64,000 nucleotides of DNA from UBA5336 sp038745855 (GTDB taxonomy: Bacteria; Pseudomonadota; Alphaproteobacteria; Caulobacterales; Hyphomonadaceae). Numbering within the stretch: position 1 is the stretch's first letter; every line of letters starts with the position of its first letter. Positions 7,645-15,949 of this stretch are shown here, one piece after another. The stretch is from positions 1 to 64,000 of the forward strand of contig JBCDLC010000012.1 of the NCBI GenBank assembly GCA_038745855.1, in the 5' to 3' direction. A program made the translations under genes and the position numbers. The notes beneath the pieces were generated by a model that saw only the letters and a program-made list of their open reading frames with translations, was not told the origin of the DNA and searched no databases.

Positions 7645-8418
7645 ATGAAGCGATCCCCGCGCAACCGGCCCCAGCAGGATACCGGAGCCCCGATCTGGAT
7701 CTGGGGAAGTCACGCCGTATCCGCTGCGCTGGCCAATCCTGCGCGGCAGATCGAGACCGTGCTGGCAACCGAGAATGCTGCGCGGAGGCTCGGCGTCGAA
7801 ACGGCAGAACACGCAACGGCAAAGGCGATTGATCACGCGCTGCCCAGTGGCGCAGTCCACCAGGGGATTGCGGCTCGCGTGCATCCGCTTCCCGGCCTTA
7901 CACTTGACGAGCTTATCGAACGTCAGCCGCGAGTCGTCGCCATCCTCGACCAGGTGAGTGATCCCCACAATCTGGGCGCCATCATGCGCTCGGCAGCAGC
8001 CTTCAATATTGAGGGGATTGTCCTCCAGACCCGACATACGCCCGCCATTACAGGCATTGTTGCGAAAAGCGCGGCAGGTGCCGTCGAAACCGTGCCAGAG
8101 GTGCGCGTGGTCAACATCGCTCGCAGTATCGGGTCTCTGCAAACGGTCGGATATACCGCTGTTGGTCTCGCAGGCGGCAGCGGTTCGAGCCAAACGCTGT
8201 CGAAAGCGGTCGATGCTGCTATGGAAAAAGGCGGTCGGATCGCCCTAGTTCTAGGCGCTGAAGGCGCAGGTTTGCGGCCCGCCGTGGCGAAGGCCTGTGC
8301 GATCTTGGCGGGGATCCCGATCGCAGAGACGATGGAAAGCCTCAACGTGTCGAACGCCGCTGCCATCGCATTCTATGAAACGGCCCAGGCGCTCCGCGGA
8401 CAGGCGGACGAAAACTGA
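7645..8418 (+). CDS. rlmB: 23S rRNA (guanosine-2'-O)-methyltransferase RlmB
   Basis: This 257-residue SPOUT-class enzyme transfers a methyl group from S-adenosylmethionine to the ribose of a 23S rRNA guanosine (G2251 in E. coli numbering). A small N-terminal RNA-binding domain (WGSHAVSAAL near 20) is followed by the knotted SPOUT domain, with motif 1 DPHNLGAIMRSA near 106-117, motif 2 LVLGAEGAGL near 200 and motif 3 MESLNVSNAAAIAFYE near 230. Length is normal. It diverges from the tRNA pair. Confidence 0.92.
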   Translation: MKRSPRNRPQQDTGAPIWIWGSHAVSAALANPARQIETVLATENAARRLGVETAEHATAKAIDHALPSGAVHQGIAARVHPLPGLTLDELIERQPRVVAILDQVSDPHNLGAIMRSAAAFNIEGIVLQTRHTPAITGIVAKSAAGAVETVPEVRVVNIARSIGSLQTVGYTAVGLAGGSGSSQTLSKAVDAAMEKGGRIALVLGAEGAGLRPAVAKACAILAGIPIAETMESLNVSNAAAIAFYETAQALRGQADEN

Positions 8419-8517
8419 ACCGAAAGCATCAATCGCGCGCGAAACAGTCCCTCTCACCAACGCATTTTCGCCGGATTGATTGGGTGCTATGACGTACGGC
8501 GTAGTTGCGGGGTTGCC

Positions 8518-9249
8518 ATGTTGCGTTTCATTTCGATCCTACTGATTGTCGCAGGGCTGGCCGTGGCCGCTTTTGCAGGGCTCAAACTTGCAGGGCCAAA
8601 CGAGGTATCACTCGACCCGCCCCCCGTTGCGGATGAAATGGCCCCGATGGAAAGCGCGGCCGTCGAAACTGCACGGTCAGCGGCAGCTGTCCCAGCACCA
8701 ACAGTGTCGGAATACGCTTTCGAGACCGCGACCATGCAGGCGGACAAAGCAACCGCCCTCAGGGAAGTTCCGATTGCGCATGAAACGCCTGACTCCGTTC
8801 TCATGGATACTGCGTTCGAGGTGACCCTTGCGATCGATTCGACGGGTGCGGACAGCGCAAGCCGCACACTGCCTGGGCAAGGGAGCGTCGTCGAGGGGAC
8901 GGCTATGGTGGGCGAGGAAGCGAAGGCGTTGCTGACGGGCACGAATTTCGAGATCGAGCGCTTGTCGCCCGAAACGCAAACCCTGTCGGATTTCGCAGCA
9001 AATACATGGCGCTGGCGCGTGAAGGCCCAGGCGGAGGGCCAGCACGATCTGGTGCTCGAGATTTTTGCCATGGATGGCGCGCGGGCGCTGCCGGTGCGGA
9101 GTTACAGGGACACGATATCGGTTCAGGTGACGACGGTTGGTCGTTTGGTGAACGCAGCGAATGAGGCAAATCCAATTGTGATGCTGCTGGGCGGTATCGG
9201 GTCGATCCTCGGTGGTGCCATCGGGGTTTTCCGCTTCTTCAGGAGCTAA
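8518..9249 (+). CDS. Unrecognised protein with two terminal membrane segments
   Basis: I do not recognise this 243-residue protein. It has an N-terminal hydrophobic segment (4-24), an Ala/Pro/Glu-rich stretch, and a beta-rich middle domain (about 95-205) with an NTWRWRVKAQ motif. A Gly-rich hydrophobic C-terminal segment lies near 222-240 and ends RFFRS, so both ends are probably in the inner membrane with the middle domain outside or inside. The middle resembles, by eye, beta domains found with bacterial TIR or CHAT proteins; this is only an impression. The ATG at 8518 was chosen because 14 upstream codons look non-coding. Its last 11 bases overlap the convergent rfbD. Confidence 0.6.
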   Translation: MLRFISILLIVAGLAVAAFAGLKLAGPNEVSLDPPPVADEMAPMESAAVETARSAAAVPAPTVSEYAFETATMQADKATALREVPIAHETPDSVLMDTAFEVTLAIDSTGADSASRTLPGQGSVVEGTAMVGEEAKALLTGTNFEIERLSPETQTLSDFAANTWRWRVKAQAEGQHDLVLEIFAMDGARALPVRSYRDTISVQVTTVGRLVNAANEANPIVMLLGGIGSILGGAIGVFRFFRS

Positions 9250-10156
9250 GTGGCCGATCCGTCTCCGCCAGAATGGCCGATACCGTTTCCCGGGTCCCGG
9301 TACGCCAGTCGCGGAACGAGAAACCAAATGTCGAAATCGCCTTGGATGCATCCAAGCGGGCGTTGGCGGGTCTGGGCGCCGCAGCACCAAAGGCGGCGGT
9401 ACTTACGGGCTCCACCGCTGCCGTCTGACCACCCATAGTGACGCTCATTTCAAAGATCTCTGCCGCCTGGCTGGCCCGGTCGACCGGCGCATCGGCAGCG
9501 AGATGATACACGCCCCATCCCTCGAACGCGGGGCGTCGGGCAGCGTCTTCCATATCCAATAATGCGGCAGCGATATCCAAAGAGTGCGTCGGGTGGCCAA
9601 TCTGATCGGAAACGACTCGAATTGTGTCCCGGCCTTCCGCCAACCTAAGCATCGTGCGAACGAATGAGCCTCCGAACGAACTATAAACCCAGCTCACGCG
9701 GGCGATGAGATGACGCCGGCATTCCGATGCAACGGCCCGTTCTCCCGAAAGTTTCGATGCGCCATAAACGCTAATCGGATTGGGCGCGTCCGCTTCGGTA
9801 TAGGGGCGCTCTTCGCGGCCATCGAAGACACAATCTGTCGACATGTGAATGAGCGGGATGTTTCTCCGCTCGGCCTCCCGCGCAAGAAAAGCGGGACCCG
9901 TCTGATTGATGGCAAAAGCCGTGTCGATGTCCGTTTGCCCTCGGTCAAGGTCTGTATAAGCTGCCGCGTTGATGATTGACCGTGGACGGAGGGTATCAAG
10001 GACTTGGTTGAGCGTTAGCGGATCCAAGAGATCAAGTTGTGGCCGACCTGAACAGACGAGGGGGACACCCCGCTTCTTTGCAACATGGGCCAACGCCGTC
10101 GCCGCCTGGCCTTGTCTTCCAACCACCAGAATTTGCGAAGTTGCATCGGCGCTCAT
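9239..10156 (-). CDS. rfbD: dTDP-4-dehydrorhamnose reductase (RfbD/RmlD)
   Basis: This 305-residue short-chain-type reductase performs the last step of dTDP-L-rhamnose synthesis, reducing dTDP-4-keto-L-rhamnose with NAD(P)H. Visible features are the nucleotide-binding GRQGQ (13-17), NAAAYTDLDRGQ near 63-74, the catalytic Thr in STDCVFDG near 106 and YGASK near 131. The start overlaps the rfbC stop as ATGA, so translation is probably coupled. Its 3' end overlaps the convergent membrane-protein gene by 11 bases. The rfbA and rfbB partners are not in the window. Confidence 0.9.
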   Translation of the reverse strand: MSADATSQILVVGRQGQAATALAHVAKKRGVPLVCSGRPQLDLLDPLTLNQVLDTLRPRSIINAAAYTDLDRGQTDIDTAFAINQTGPAFLAREAERRNIPLIHMSTDCVFDGREERPYTEADAPNPISVYGASKLSGERAVASECRRHLIARVSWVYSSFGGSFVRTMLRLAEGRDTIRVVSDQIGHPTHSLDIAAALLDMEDAARRPAFEGWGVYHLAADAPVDRASQAAEIFEMSVTMGGQTAAVEPVSTAAFGAAAPRPANARLDASKAISTFGFSFRDWRTGTRETVSAILAETDRPLSS

Positions 10157-10719
10157 ACCACCAAGTCCTCGAACGGCGTTCGGAACTCCTTAAAACCAGG
10201 CCAGGTCCCGTCGCGGTCCGACAGCGAAACCGGGCCGTACTGCTTCGGCCATGGGATGGCCAACGTGGGATCATCCCATGGCAAGCCGCCTTCCGTTTCC
10301 GGCGCATAGGGCGCGCTGACCTTATAGCTGACGACGGCCTCGTCGGTGAGGGTCATGAATCCGTGTGCAAATCCCGCAGGCACGTAAAGCTGCTCGCCTT
10401 TCTCAGCGGTCAGTTCGACACACGCCGCCTGACCGTAATACGGTGATTGCGCTCGGATATCGACAGCAACGTCGAAGATACTGCCGTTCATACACTGAAC
10501 CAGTTTTGATTGTGCTGCGGGCGGTGCCTGGAAATGCAGACCCCGCACCGTTCCTGCCCGGGCCGATCTTGACGTGTTGTCCTGAACGAACCCGGGTTCG
10601 ATGCCTTCTGCCTTGTAACGATCGGCCTTGAAGCTTTCCCAGAACACCCCCCGGCCGTCCGTGAACTGCCGGGGCTTGATAAGGCACAGCCCCGGTATCT
10701 CCAGGGGAATGAATTCCAT
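10153..10719 (-). CDS. rfbC: dTDP-4-dehydrorhamnose 3,5-epimerase (RfbC/RmlC)
   Basis: This 188-residue cupin epimerises C3 and C5 of dTDP-4-keto-6-deoxyglucose in rhamnose synthesis. The active-site histidine lies in TVRGLHFQ near 63, followed by the core VDIRAQSPYYGQ and the conserved YVPAGFAHGFMTL near 118-130. I start at the ATG at 10719, which shares one base with the stop codon of the upstream epimerase (TAATG) and has GAGAGGA upstream; the longer TTG start is less likely. Order is epimerase, rfbC, rfbD, all coupled. Confidence 0.92.
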   Translation of the reverse strand: MEFIPLEIPGLCLIKPRQFTDGRGVFWESFKADRYKAEGIEPGFVQDNTSRSARAGTVRGLHFQAPPAAQSKLVQCMNGSIFDVAVDIRAQSPYYGQAACVELTAEKGEQLYVPAGFAHGFMTLTDEAVVSYKVSAPYAPETEGGLPWDDPTLAIPWPKQYGPVSLSDRDGTWPGFKEFRTPFEDLVV

Positions 10720-11693
10720 TAGTCGCGTCCTCTCCAATCCCTGTACCAGTCAACGAATACGGCGAGACCATCTTGCATCCGCGTTTGCGGCGTGTAGCCG
10801 TAATCGGCCTGGAAGCGACGAATGTCCGCATACGTCTCTGTGACATCCCCGGGCTGCATGGGTTCCATGATCCTGTTAGCCGGTTTTCCGACGAGACGCT
10901 CAATCACCTCTATCATCTCAATCAAGGTTTCAGGACGGGAATTGCCGACGTTATAGACTTTGTGTGTGGTCGCTCCACTCGCGAATTCTGGCGGACCCTC
11001 GATGGTTGCGCAGAGGCCCGAAACCACATCGTCCACGTAGGTCATATCACGGCGCATCTGCCCGCCGTTAAAGACACGGATAGGCTCCCCGTCGAATATC
11101 CTTTGGGTAAACATCCAGTAGGCCATATCGGGGCGGCCCCATGGTCCGTATACGGTAAAGAAGCGCAGCCCTATCTGCTTCAGGCCGTAGAGGTGGGCGT
11201 AGGCAGTGCTCATCAGCTCATCCGCCCGCTTGGTCGCAGCATACAGCGATACCGGATCCGCCGCTGCCTGGTCCTCGCTGAGCGGAAGAGTGCTCGTATC
11301 TCCGTAGACGGAGCTTGATGACGCGTAGACAAGATGACTTACGGAAGGCGCGTGGCGACATGCTTCGAGCACGGATAAGTGCCCGAGCAGATTCGCCTCC
11401 GCATAATCGAAGGGATGATCGATGGAATGGCGCACACCCGGTTGCGCGGCCAGATGCACCACAACGTCCGGCGCTTGCTCGGAAACAAAGGACCCAAAAA
11501 CCTCGCGCGCGGCGACGTTGCGCTCATGGAAGGAAATGCTGTCGCCAAGCGCCGCCAACCGCGCTTTCTTGAGGCCGATCCCGTAATAGGGCGACAGGGA
11601 GTCTACACCGACGACGGAATGCCCGCCCGCAACAAGCGCTTTCGCCGTATGGAAGCCAATAAATCCAGCGGCACCTGTTACCAGAACTTTCAT
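10719..11693 (-). CDS. NAD-dependent epimerase, UDP-glucuronate 4-epimerase-like
   Basis: This 324-residue extended short-chain dehydrogenase has GAAGFIGFH (8-16), the catalytic SSSVYG and YAATK near 126 and 150, and MQPGDVTETYAD near 280. The last motif is typical of UDP-glucuronate 4-epimerases that supply galacturonate for surface polysaccharide. dTDP-glucose dehydratase and UDP-glucose epimerase are related but usually lack it. The gene leads a coupled unit with rfbC and rfbD, so it probably feeds the same envelope polysaccharide. Confidence 0.82.
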   Translation of the reverse strand: MKVLVTGAAGFIGFHTAKALVAGGHSVVGVDSLSPYYGIGLKKARLAALGDSISFHERNVAAREVFGSFVSEQAPDVVVHLAAQPGVRHSIDHPFDYAEANLLGHLSVLEACRHAPSVSHLVYASSSSVYGDTSTLPLSEDQAAADPVSLYAATKRADELMSTAYAHLYGLKQIGLRFFTVYGPWGRPDMAYWMFTQRIFDGEPIRVFNGGQMRRDMTYVDDVVSGLCATIEGPPEFASGATTHKVYNVGNSRPETLIEMIEVIERLVGKPANRIMEPMQPGDVTETYADIRRFQADYGYTPQTRMQDGLAVFVDWYRDWRGRD

Positions 11694-11864
11694 CAGGCCA
11701 TTCTTCCGAAGGTTCTCCGACCATCAGACCTCTAGCCCGGCGCTGACCGGCTGTGAAGGACGCGCACGGGACAACTTCCTGGAGCGGCTTCCCCAACGTT
11801 CATACTCGCCTTTTCGACCGGGTTTGCTAAGCCCCGCAGCAAGACAGACGAATGGGAGAGCCGA

Positions 11865-13379
11865 ATGCCTGGCAACAAGATGCCCGTCCTGGTGGGTGTG
11901 GGACAAGTGGTCGATCACTGGCGCGCTGAGGATGGAGCGGAAAAGGCGCCGTCGCCGCTGTCTCTTTCGGTTACCGCCAGCCAGAGGGCTTTCAAGGATT
12001 CAGGCGTGAAAGACGCGGCTTCGCTTGTCGACACCGTCGCGATGGGCCGCACGAACGAGACGAGTTTCGCAGCGGCTGTGCAGCCCTTTGGCCTCAATGC
12101 CAATCTCCCGGGCACCCTGGCGCGCGAAATCGGCGCCACACCGTCCACGTTGATTTACGAGATCGCTGGCGGCCAGAGTCCCCAAGCGTTGGTCAATGAA
12201 ATGGCTGCCAGGATCCACGCTGGAGAAAGCGTCTGCACGCTCGTTGTCGGGGCAGAGGCCATAGGCGCGACCAAGACCGCCCGCCGCGCCGGCATTGCTC
12301 TGAATTGGGAGGATGATGACCCTCGGCCCCTCGATGATCGGGGCTATGGTCCACCGCTACTCAACAGGAACGAGGCGAAGCACGGCCTTGTCGTGCCCGC
12401 CTATTTCTACGCGCTTTTCCAAACAGCCATCGCGAAAAACCGTGGTGAAGGCCGAGAGGCGCACCGCAAAACCATGTCTGCCCTCTTCGCTCCTTTCAGT
12501 GCGGTCGCGGCCGGAAATCCCCATGCGCAGTTCCCGACAGAGCGGACCGCCGAGTGGTTGGCAGCCCCTTCGCAGGAAAACCGGCCCATCGCAGACCCGT
12601 TCCTAAAATGGCATGTTGCCCAAGACGCCGTAAATCTGAGCGCGGCTGTGCTTCTGATGGATGAGGAAAAAGCCGATGCGCTCGGCATTCCTGCGGAAAA
12701 ACGCGTCTATTTGCATGGAGCGGGTGAAGCCACGGACAGCAATATCTCGGAACGGCCGAAAGTCGATGGTTCGTGGGCAATGGATGTGGCGCTCAACCGC
12801 GCTTTCGATCAGGCTGGACGAACGCAAGCGGATATTGCGCTGTTTGACCTCTATTCATGTTTTCCCTGCGCGGTCATGAGCGCCTGCTCTGTCATGGGCA
12901 TCGAGGAAACCAACGACCCGCGACCGCTCACGGTGACCGGGGGGCTACCCTTCTTCGGTGGACCAGGGAACAACTACTCCATGCACGGTATTGCAAGCAT
13001 GGCGGAACGGTTGCGCGCGGCACCCGGGCAGTTTGGTCTGGTGCTGGCCAATGGGGGCTGGATGACGAAGGAAGCCGCCGCGATCTATTCGACAGGCCGC
13101 CCGAATGCCTTCTCCCCCGTTGAGCCAGGAGCCTATGCCAAGGACATCGTGGAAATCGAAAACGCGCCGCGTTCAGGCACGCTTGAAACCTACACAGTGG
13201 TGCACGGACGATCGGGCCCCAGCGAAGCTATCGCTTTCTGCCGCACCGGCGATGGCAAACGCTTTATTGCCGTGGGGGACGATGCTTCTATCAAGGCGCT
13301 GTCCGCAGATGAAAACCAGGTGGGGAGGCCGGTTACGGCGACATCTGAGAACGAAGTCAATACGTTCAGCCTGGCTTAA
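11865..13379 (+). CDS. Thiolase-like protein (acetyl-CoA acetyltransferase family, TLP1-type)
   Basis: This 504-residue protein has the thiolase fold: an N-terminal half with a QSPQAL segment near 105, and a C-terminal half with DLYSCFPCAV near 328 and the conserved TGGLPFFGGPGNNYSMHGIA near 352-371. About 100 extra residues at the end (from about 410) match the small extra domain of type 1 thiolase-like proteins. The usual nucleophilic cysteine context of degradative thiolases is not evident in the first half. Substrate and pathway are unknown; fatty acid or sterol side-chain metabolism is the usual guess. It is monocistronic. Confidence 0.8.
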   Translation: MPGNKMPVLVGVGQVVDHWRAEDGAEKAPSPLSLSVTASQRAFKDSGVKDAASLVDTVAMGRTNETSFAAAVQPFGLNANLPGTLAREIGATPSTLIYEIAGGQSPQALVNEMAARIHAGESVCTLVVGAEAIGATKTARRAGIALNWEDDDPRPLDDRGYGPPLLNRNEAKHGLVVPAYFYALFQTAIAKNRGEGREAHRKTMSALFAPFSAVAAGNPHAQFPTERTAEWLAAPSQENRPIADPFLKWHVAQDAVNLSAAVLLMDEEKADALGIPAEKRVYLHGAGEATDSNISERPKVDGSWAMDVALNRAFDQAGRTQADIALFDLYSCFPCAVMSACSVMGIEETNDPRPLTVTGGLPFFGGPGNNYSMHGIASMAERLRAAPGQFGLVLANGGWMTKEAAAIYSTGRPNAFSPVEPGAYAKDIVEIENAPRSGTLETYTVVHGRSGPSEAIAFCRTGDGKRFIAVGDDASIKALSADENQVGRPVTATSENEVNTFSLA

Positions 13380-13383
13380 CCGG

Positions 13384-13426
13384 CTAAAGCGGCGACTTTT
13401 CAACTAGACCCATGGCGCCGCTTTAG
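13384..13426 (+). terminator. Inverted repeat after the thiolase-like gene
   Basis: CTAAAGCGGCG (13384-13394) and CGCCGCTTTAG (13416-13426) form a perfect 11-bp stem with a 21-base loop, a few bases after the stop codon. Five T residues follow at 13434-13438. It may act as a terminator for the rightward gene, although the loop is long and the T-run is not adjacent. Confidence 0.45.
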
Positions 13427-13440
13427 AGTCGTGTTTTTAC

Positions 13441-13484
13441 GCGCTTCCCGGGCGGCGAACCGTGTACACTTCACCTGGAAGCGC
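13441..13484. repeat. Inverted repeat after the response-regulator gene
   Basis: GCGCTTCC (13441-13448) pairs perfectly with GGAAGCGC (13477-13484), immediately beside the leftward response-regulator stop codon. There is no T-run in the leftward direction, so termination here is unproven. Confidence 0.4.
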
Positions 13485-13485
13485 T

Positions 13486-14172
13486 TTAGGCCTGTAGCCG
13501 GTAACCGCCAGCGTCTGTCAGCAGGATGCGCGCGTTTGAGGGATCGGGCTCGATCTTCTGGCGCAGCCGATAGACGTGGGTTTCAAGGGTGTGGGTCGTG
13601 ACATTCGCGTTGTAGCCCCACACCTCTTTAAGAAGCTCGTCCCGGGCGACGGATTTACCGCTCGCCTTGTAGAGATACTTCAGAATGTTGGTTTCTTTCT
13701 CCGTCAGGCGGATCTTCTTGTCTTCTTCGGTGACCAGAAGCTTCATTGCTGGTCTGAATTCGTAAGGGCCGACCTGGAAGGTGGCATCCTCGCTCTGTTC
13801 GAACGTACGCAACTGTGCGCGGACCCGCGCCAGCAAGACGGAGAAGCGGAAAGGTTTTGTGACGTAATCGTTGGCTCCGGATTCGAGGCCGAGGATTGTA
13901 TCGGCGTCCGTATCCTGACCGGTCAGCATGATGACGGGCGTGTTGACCCCTTTTGACCGCAACTGCTTGCAAGCTTCTCGACCATCCATGTCTGGTAAGT
14001 CGACGTCGAAAAGGATCAGATCGATCCGGTTACTTTCAGCGATTTGCATGCCCGCCCTGGCGGTGGACGCCTGAACGGGCTCAAAGCCATCATACATTTC
14101 GAATTGTTCTGCCAGGGCTTCGCGCAGGTCGTCATCGTCATCGATGAGAAGGATCGTCTTGTCAGGGGTCAT
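13486..14172 (-). CDS. OmpR/PhoB-family response regulator
   Basis: This 228-residue protein has a receiver domain (about 5-120) and a winged-helix DNA-binding domain (about 130-228). The acidic pocket is DDDDD at 11-15, the phosphoacceptor is Asp56 in LILFDVDLP, and Lys lies in YVTKPF near 104-109. The C-terminal domain has TEKETNILKYLY and HTLETHVYRLRQKIE, typical of the recognition helix. GGAGACGAG precedes the ATG at 14172. No histidine kinase is adjacent, so its partner and regulon are unknown. Confidence 0.88.
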   Translation of the reverse strand: MTPDKTILLIDDDDDLREALAEQFEMYDGFEPVQASTARAGMQIAESNRIDLILFDVDLPDMDGREACKQLRSKGVNTPVIMLTGQDTDADTILGLESGANDYVTKPFRFSVLLARVRAQLRTFEQSEDATFQVGPYEFRPAMKLLVTEEDKKIRLTEKETNILKYLYKASGKSVARDELLKEVWGYNANVTTHTLETHVYRLRQKIEPDPSNARILLTDAGGYRLQA

Positions 14173-14268
14173 GGTCTCGTCTCCAGTTGCCGAGAGACTT
14201 GTGACAATCACTTTCTTGGCACAAGCATTGAGCCTGTCACTCTATGATCACGGTTTGGGGAGTGTGAA

Positions 14269-14778
14269 GTGATCACGCGATTTCAAGCGCATGCGGATGG
14301 TCGGTTTGAGGGGCCGGATATCCGTACGCGGTGCATCTTGGGGCGTTCGGGTGTGATCGCTGCCGATGCCAAAAGCGAGGGCGACGGTTATTCTCCTGCC
14401 GGGACGTGGCGCCTGTTATGGGTGTATTACCGGCCTGACAGGGCTGCGCAGCCGGAAACCGGGCTACCGCTCACCGCGCTCAAAGAGAGTGATGGCTGGT
14501 GCGATGATCCCGACCACACGCTCTACAATCAACTTATCAATCGCCCGTTCGATGCATCACATGAACACCTATGGCGAGACGATGGCGTGTACGACCTGAT
14601 CGTTGTGCTGTCACACAATAGAGAGCCCATTATCCCAGGCCGGGGAAGCGCGATTTTCATGCACCTCAACCGACCTGAAAGAACGCCCACGGAGGGCTGT
14701 GTCGCGCTCGACCGCGAAGACCTTTTGCACGTGTTAAAAACGAGCGTGCCTGGCACGACGGTCGAGATCATTTCTTAG
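14269..14778 (+). CDS. L,D-transpeptidase family protein (YkuD fold)
   Basis: The 169-residue product carries the L,D-transpeptidase signature near its end: FMHLNRP (His about 135) followed by TPTEGCVALDRED, with Cys about 147 as nucleophile. Family members form 3-3 cross-links in peptidoglycan or attach proteins to it. It has no signal peptide or membrane segment, as in many short alphaproteobacterial members, so its export is unclear. It starts with GTG preceded by GGGGAG. It diverges from the response regulator with 96 bases between starts. Confidence 0.82.
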   Translation: MITRFQAHADGRFEGPDIRTRCILGRSGVIAADAKSEGDGYSPAGTWRLLWVYYRPDRAAQPETGLPLTALKESDGWCDDPDHTLYNQLINRPFDASHEHLWRDDGVYDLIVVLSHNREPIIPGRGSAIFMHLNRPERTPTEGCVALDREDLLHVLKTSVPGTTVEIIS

Positions 14779-14814
14779 GCTGATCGGACAGTTGGATATC
14801 CGCTGGCAGCGCTC

Positions 14815-15075
14815 TCAGTTGATTACTTCGACATCGCTGACCTTGGGATTGAACATTCGTCCGACGTAAGACCACTCGCCGGGAATATCATCGACGGCAA
14901 CCCTCACGTGCCACTGATCGCGCGGCCGAGGTATATCTGTCCGCGCAGCGTCAGTGCGATAGAGCGGAACAAGATCGACGACGGTGCCGATAACGCCTTC
15001 GCCAGAGGCGTGATAGGCTGCCTGGGTTGGGCCCACATACCGCACTCGGGAACCGATTTCGGGGATCTGTTGCAT
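14815..15075 (-). CDS. Small protein of unknown function, CtrA box upstream
   Basis: I do not recognise this 86-residue protein. It has no signal peptide, no membrane segment and no cysteine. It begins with a short beta-like segment (IGSRVRYVGPT) and is rich in Val, Asp and Arg, so it may be a compact beta-barrel such as a KOW- or SH3-like fold. GAGGAGA precedes the ATG at 15075, and in-frame codons further upstream look non-coding. A perfect TTAA-N7-TTAA motif lies about 120-135 bases upstream, suggesting cell-cycle control. Confidence 0.6.
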   Translation of the reverse strand: MQQIPEIGSRVRYVGPTQAAYHASGEGVIGTVVDLVPLYRTDAARTDIPRPRDQWHVRVAVDDIPGEWSYVGRMFNPKVSDVEVIN

Positions 15076-15196
15076 TGGACATTCTCCTCTACCGCGAAGA
15101 CGCGTGCGTTCTCTCGCGTCAACGAATAGAGAAACCGCTTCGCCAGGCACCGTCTGGGCCGGAGACTGGCAAGGGCGCGGCAAGAATGTGGCGGTG

Positions 15197-15211
15197 TTAA
15201 GGCCCTGTTAA
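15197..15211. promoter_or_regulatory. CtrA-type box, TTAA-N7-TTAAC
   Basis: TTAA GGCCCTG TTAA followed by C matches the CtrA consensus TTAA-N7-TTAAC exactly, and it also reads as TTAA-N7-TTAAC on the opposite strand. It sits in the gap between dnaQ and the 86-residue gene, upstream of the latter. CtrA is the alphaproteobacterial cell-cycle regulator. My scan of the window found no other exact match. Confidence 0.55.
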
Positions 15212-15247
15212 CCACTCTAAACTGCCGTTCAGATTGACTGGGAAGTA

Positions 15248-15949
15248 TCAGGTCGCCTGCTTCCAAAGTGGCGTTCCGCGCAGACTATCGATGAATGCTG
15301 CATGGGCTTTTTTCTCAGCGGACGTGATCAGCGGTTTGAGCGGCTTCGGGCGCGGCTTTGCCGGCGGACGGTCCTTGCCTTTACCGGTGCCGCCTTCTCC
15401 CGAGAAGTCGAAAGCGCGCGCGCGGCCGCCTAGAAGTTCAAGGTAAACGTCGGCAAGCAACTGGGAGTCGAGGAGCGCGCCATGCAAGGTTCGGCTTTCG
15501 AGCGAGATATCAAAACGGCGACACAAGGCATCCAAGTTGGCTGGCGCGCCGGGGTAGCGCTTGCGTGCCATGGCGACTGTATCAATCCACCGGTCCTCCG
15601 GTATCGTAGGACGGCCGCACCGTTCGAGTTCCATGTTCAGGAAGCCCCGGTCAAAGGACGCGTTATGGGCGACGATGGTTGCGTCCCCGAGGAAGTCGAG
15701 GAACGCATCCACGACCCCTGGGTCCTCGAAGGTCGGTTTGTCGGCCAGTATTTCGTCGGTAATTCCTGTAATCTTGATTGTCGCTTCCGAGACCGGTCGC
15801 CCTGGATTTACAAACTGGCGGAATGTCCGACCGGTCGCGACATGGTTGATAAGTTCTACCGCGCCCATCTCGATGATGCGGTCGCCGCTATGAGGATCGA
15901 GCCCTGTTGTTTCGGTGTCAAAGGCGATTTCACGAACCGCTTGTGCCAT
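15248..15949 (-). CDS. dnaQ: DNA polymerase III epsilon subunit, 3'-5' proofreading exonuclease
   Basis: This 233-residue DEDDh exonuclease proofreads for the replicative polymerase. Metal-binding motifs are visible: FDTETTGLD (about 10-18), VAHNASFDRGFLN near 92-104 and TLHGALLDSQLLADVY near 152-167. A Pro/Lys-rich linker near 180-200 leads to a C-terminal segment that probably contacts the polymerase alpha subunit. The ATG at 15949 lies within the 3' end of coaE; an ATG at 15964 is equally possible. It is the last gene of the leftward run from the presumed origin. Confidence 0.92.
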   Translation of the reverse strand: MAQAVREIAFDTETTGLDPHSGDRIIEMGAVELINHVATGRTFRQFVNPGRPVSEATIKITGITDEILADKPTFEDPGVVDAFLDFLGDATIVAHNASFDRGFLNMELERCGRPTIPEDRWIDTVAMARKRYPGAPANLDALCRRFDISLESRTLHGALLDSQLLADVYLELLGGRARAFDFSGEGGTGKGKDRPPAKPRPKPLKPLITSAEKKAHAAFIDSLRGTPLWKQAT

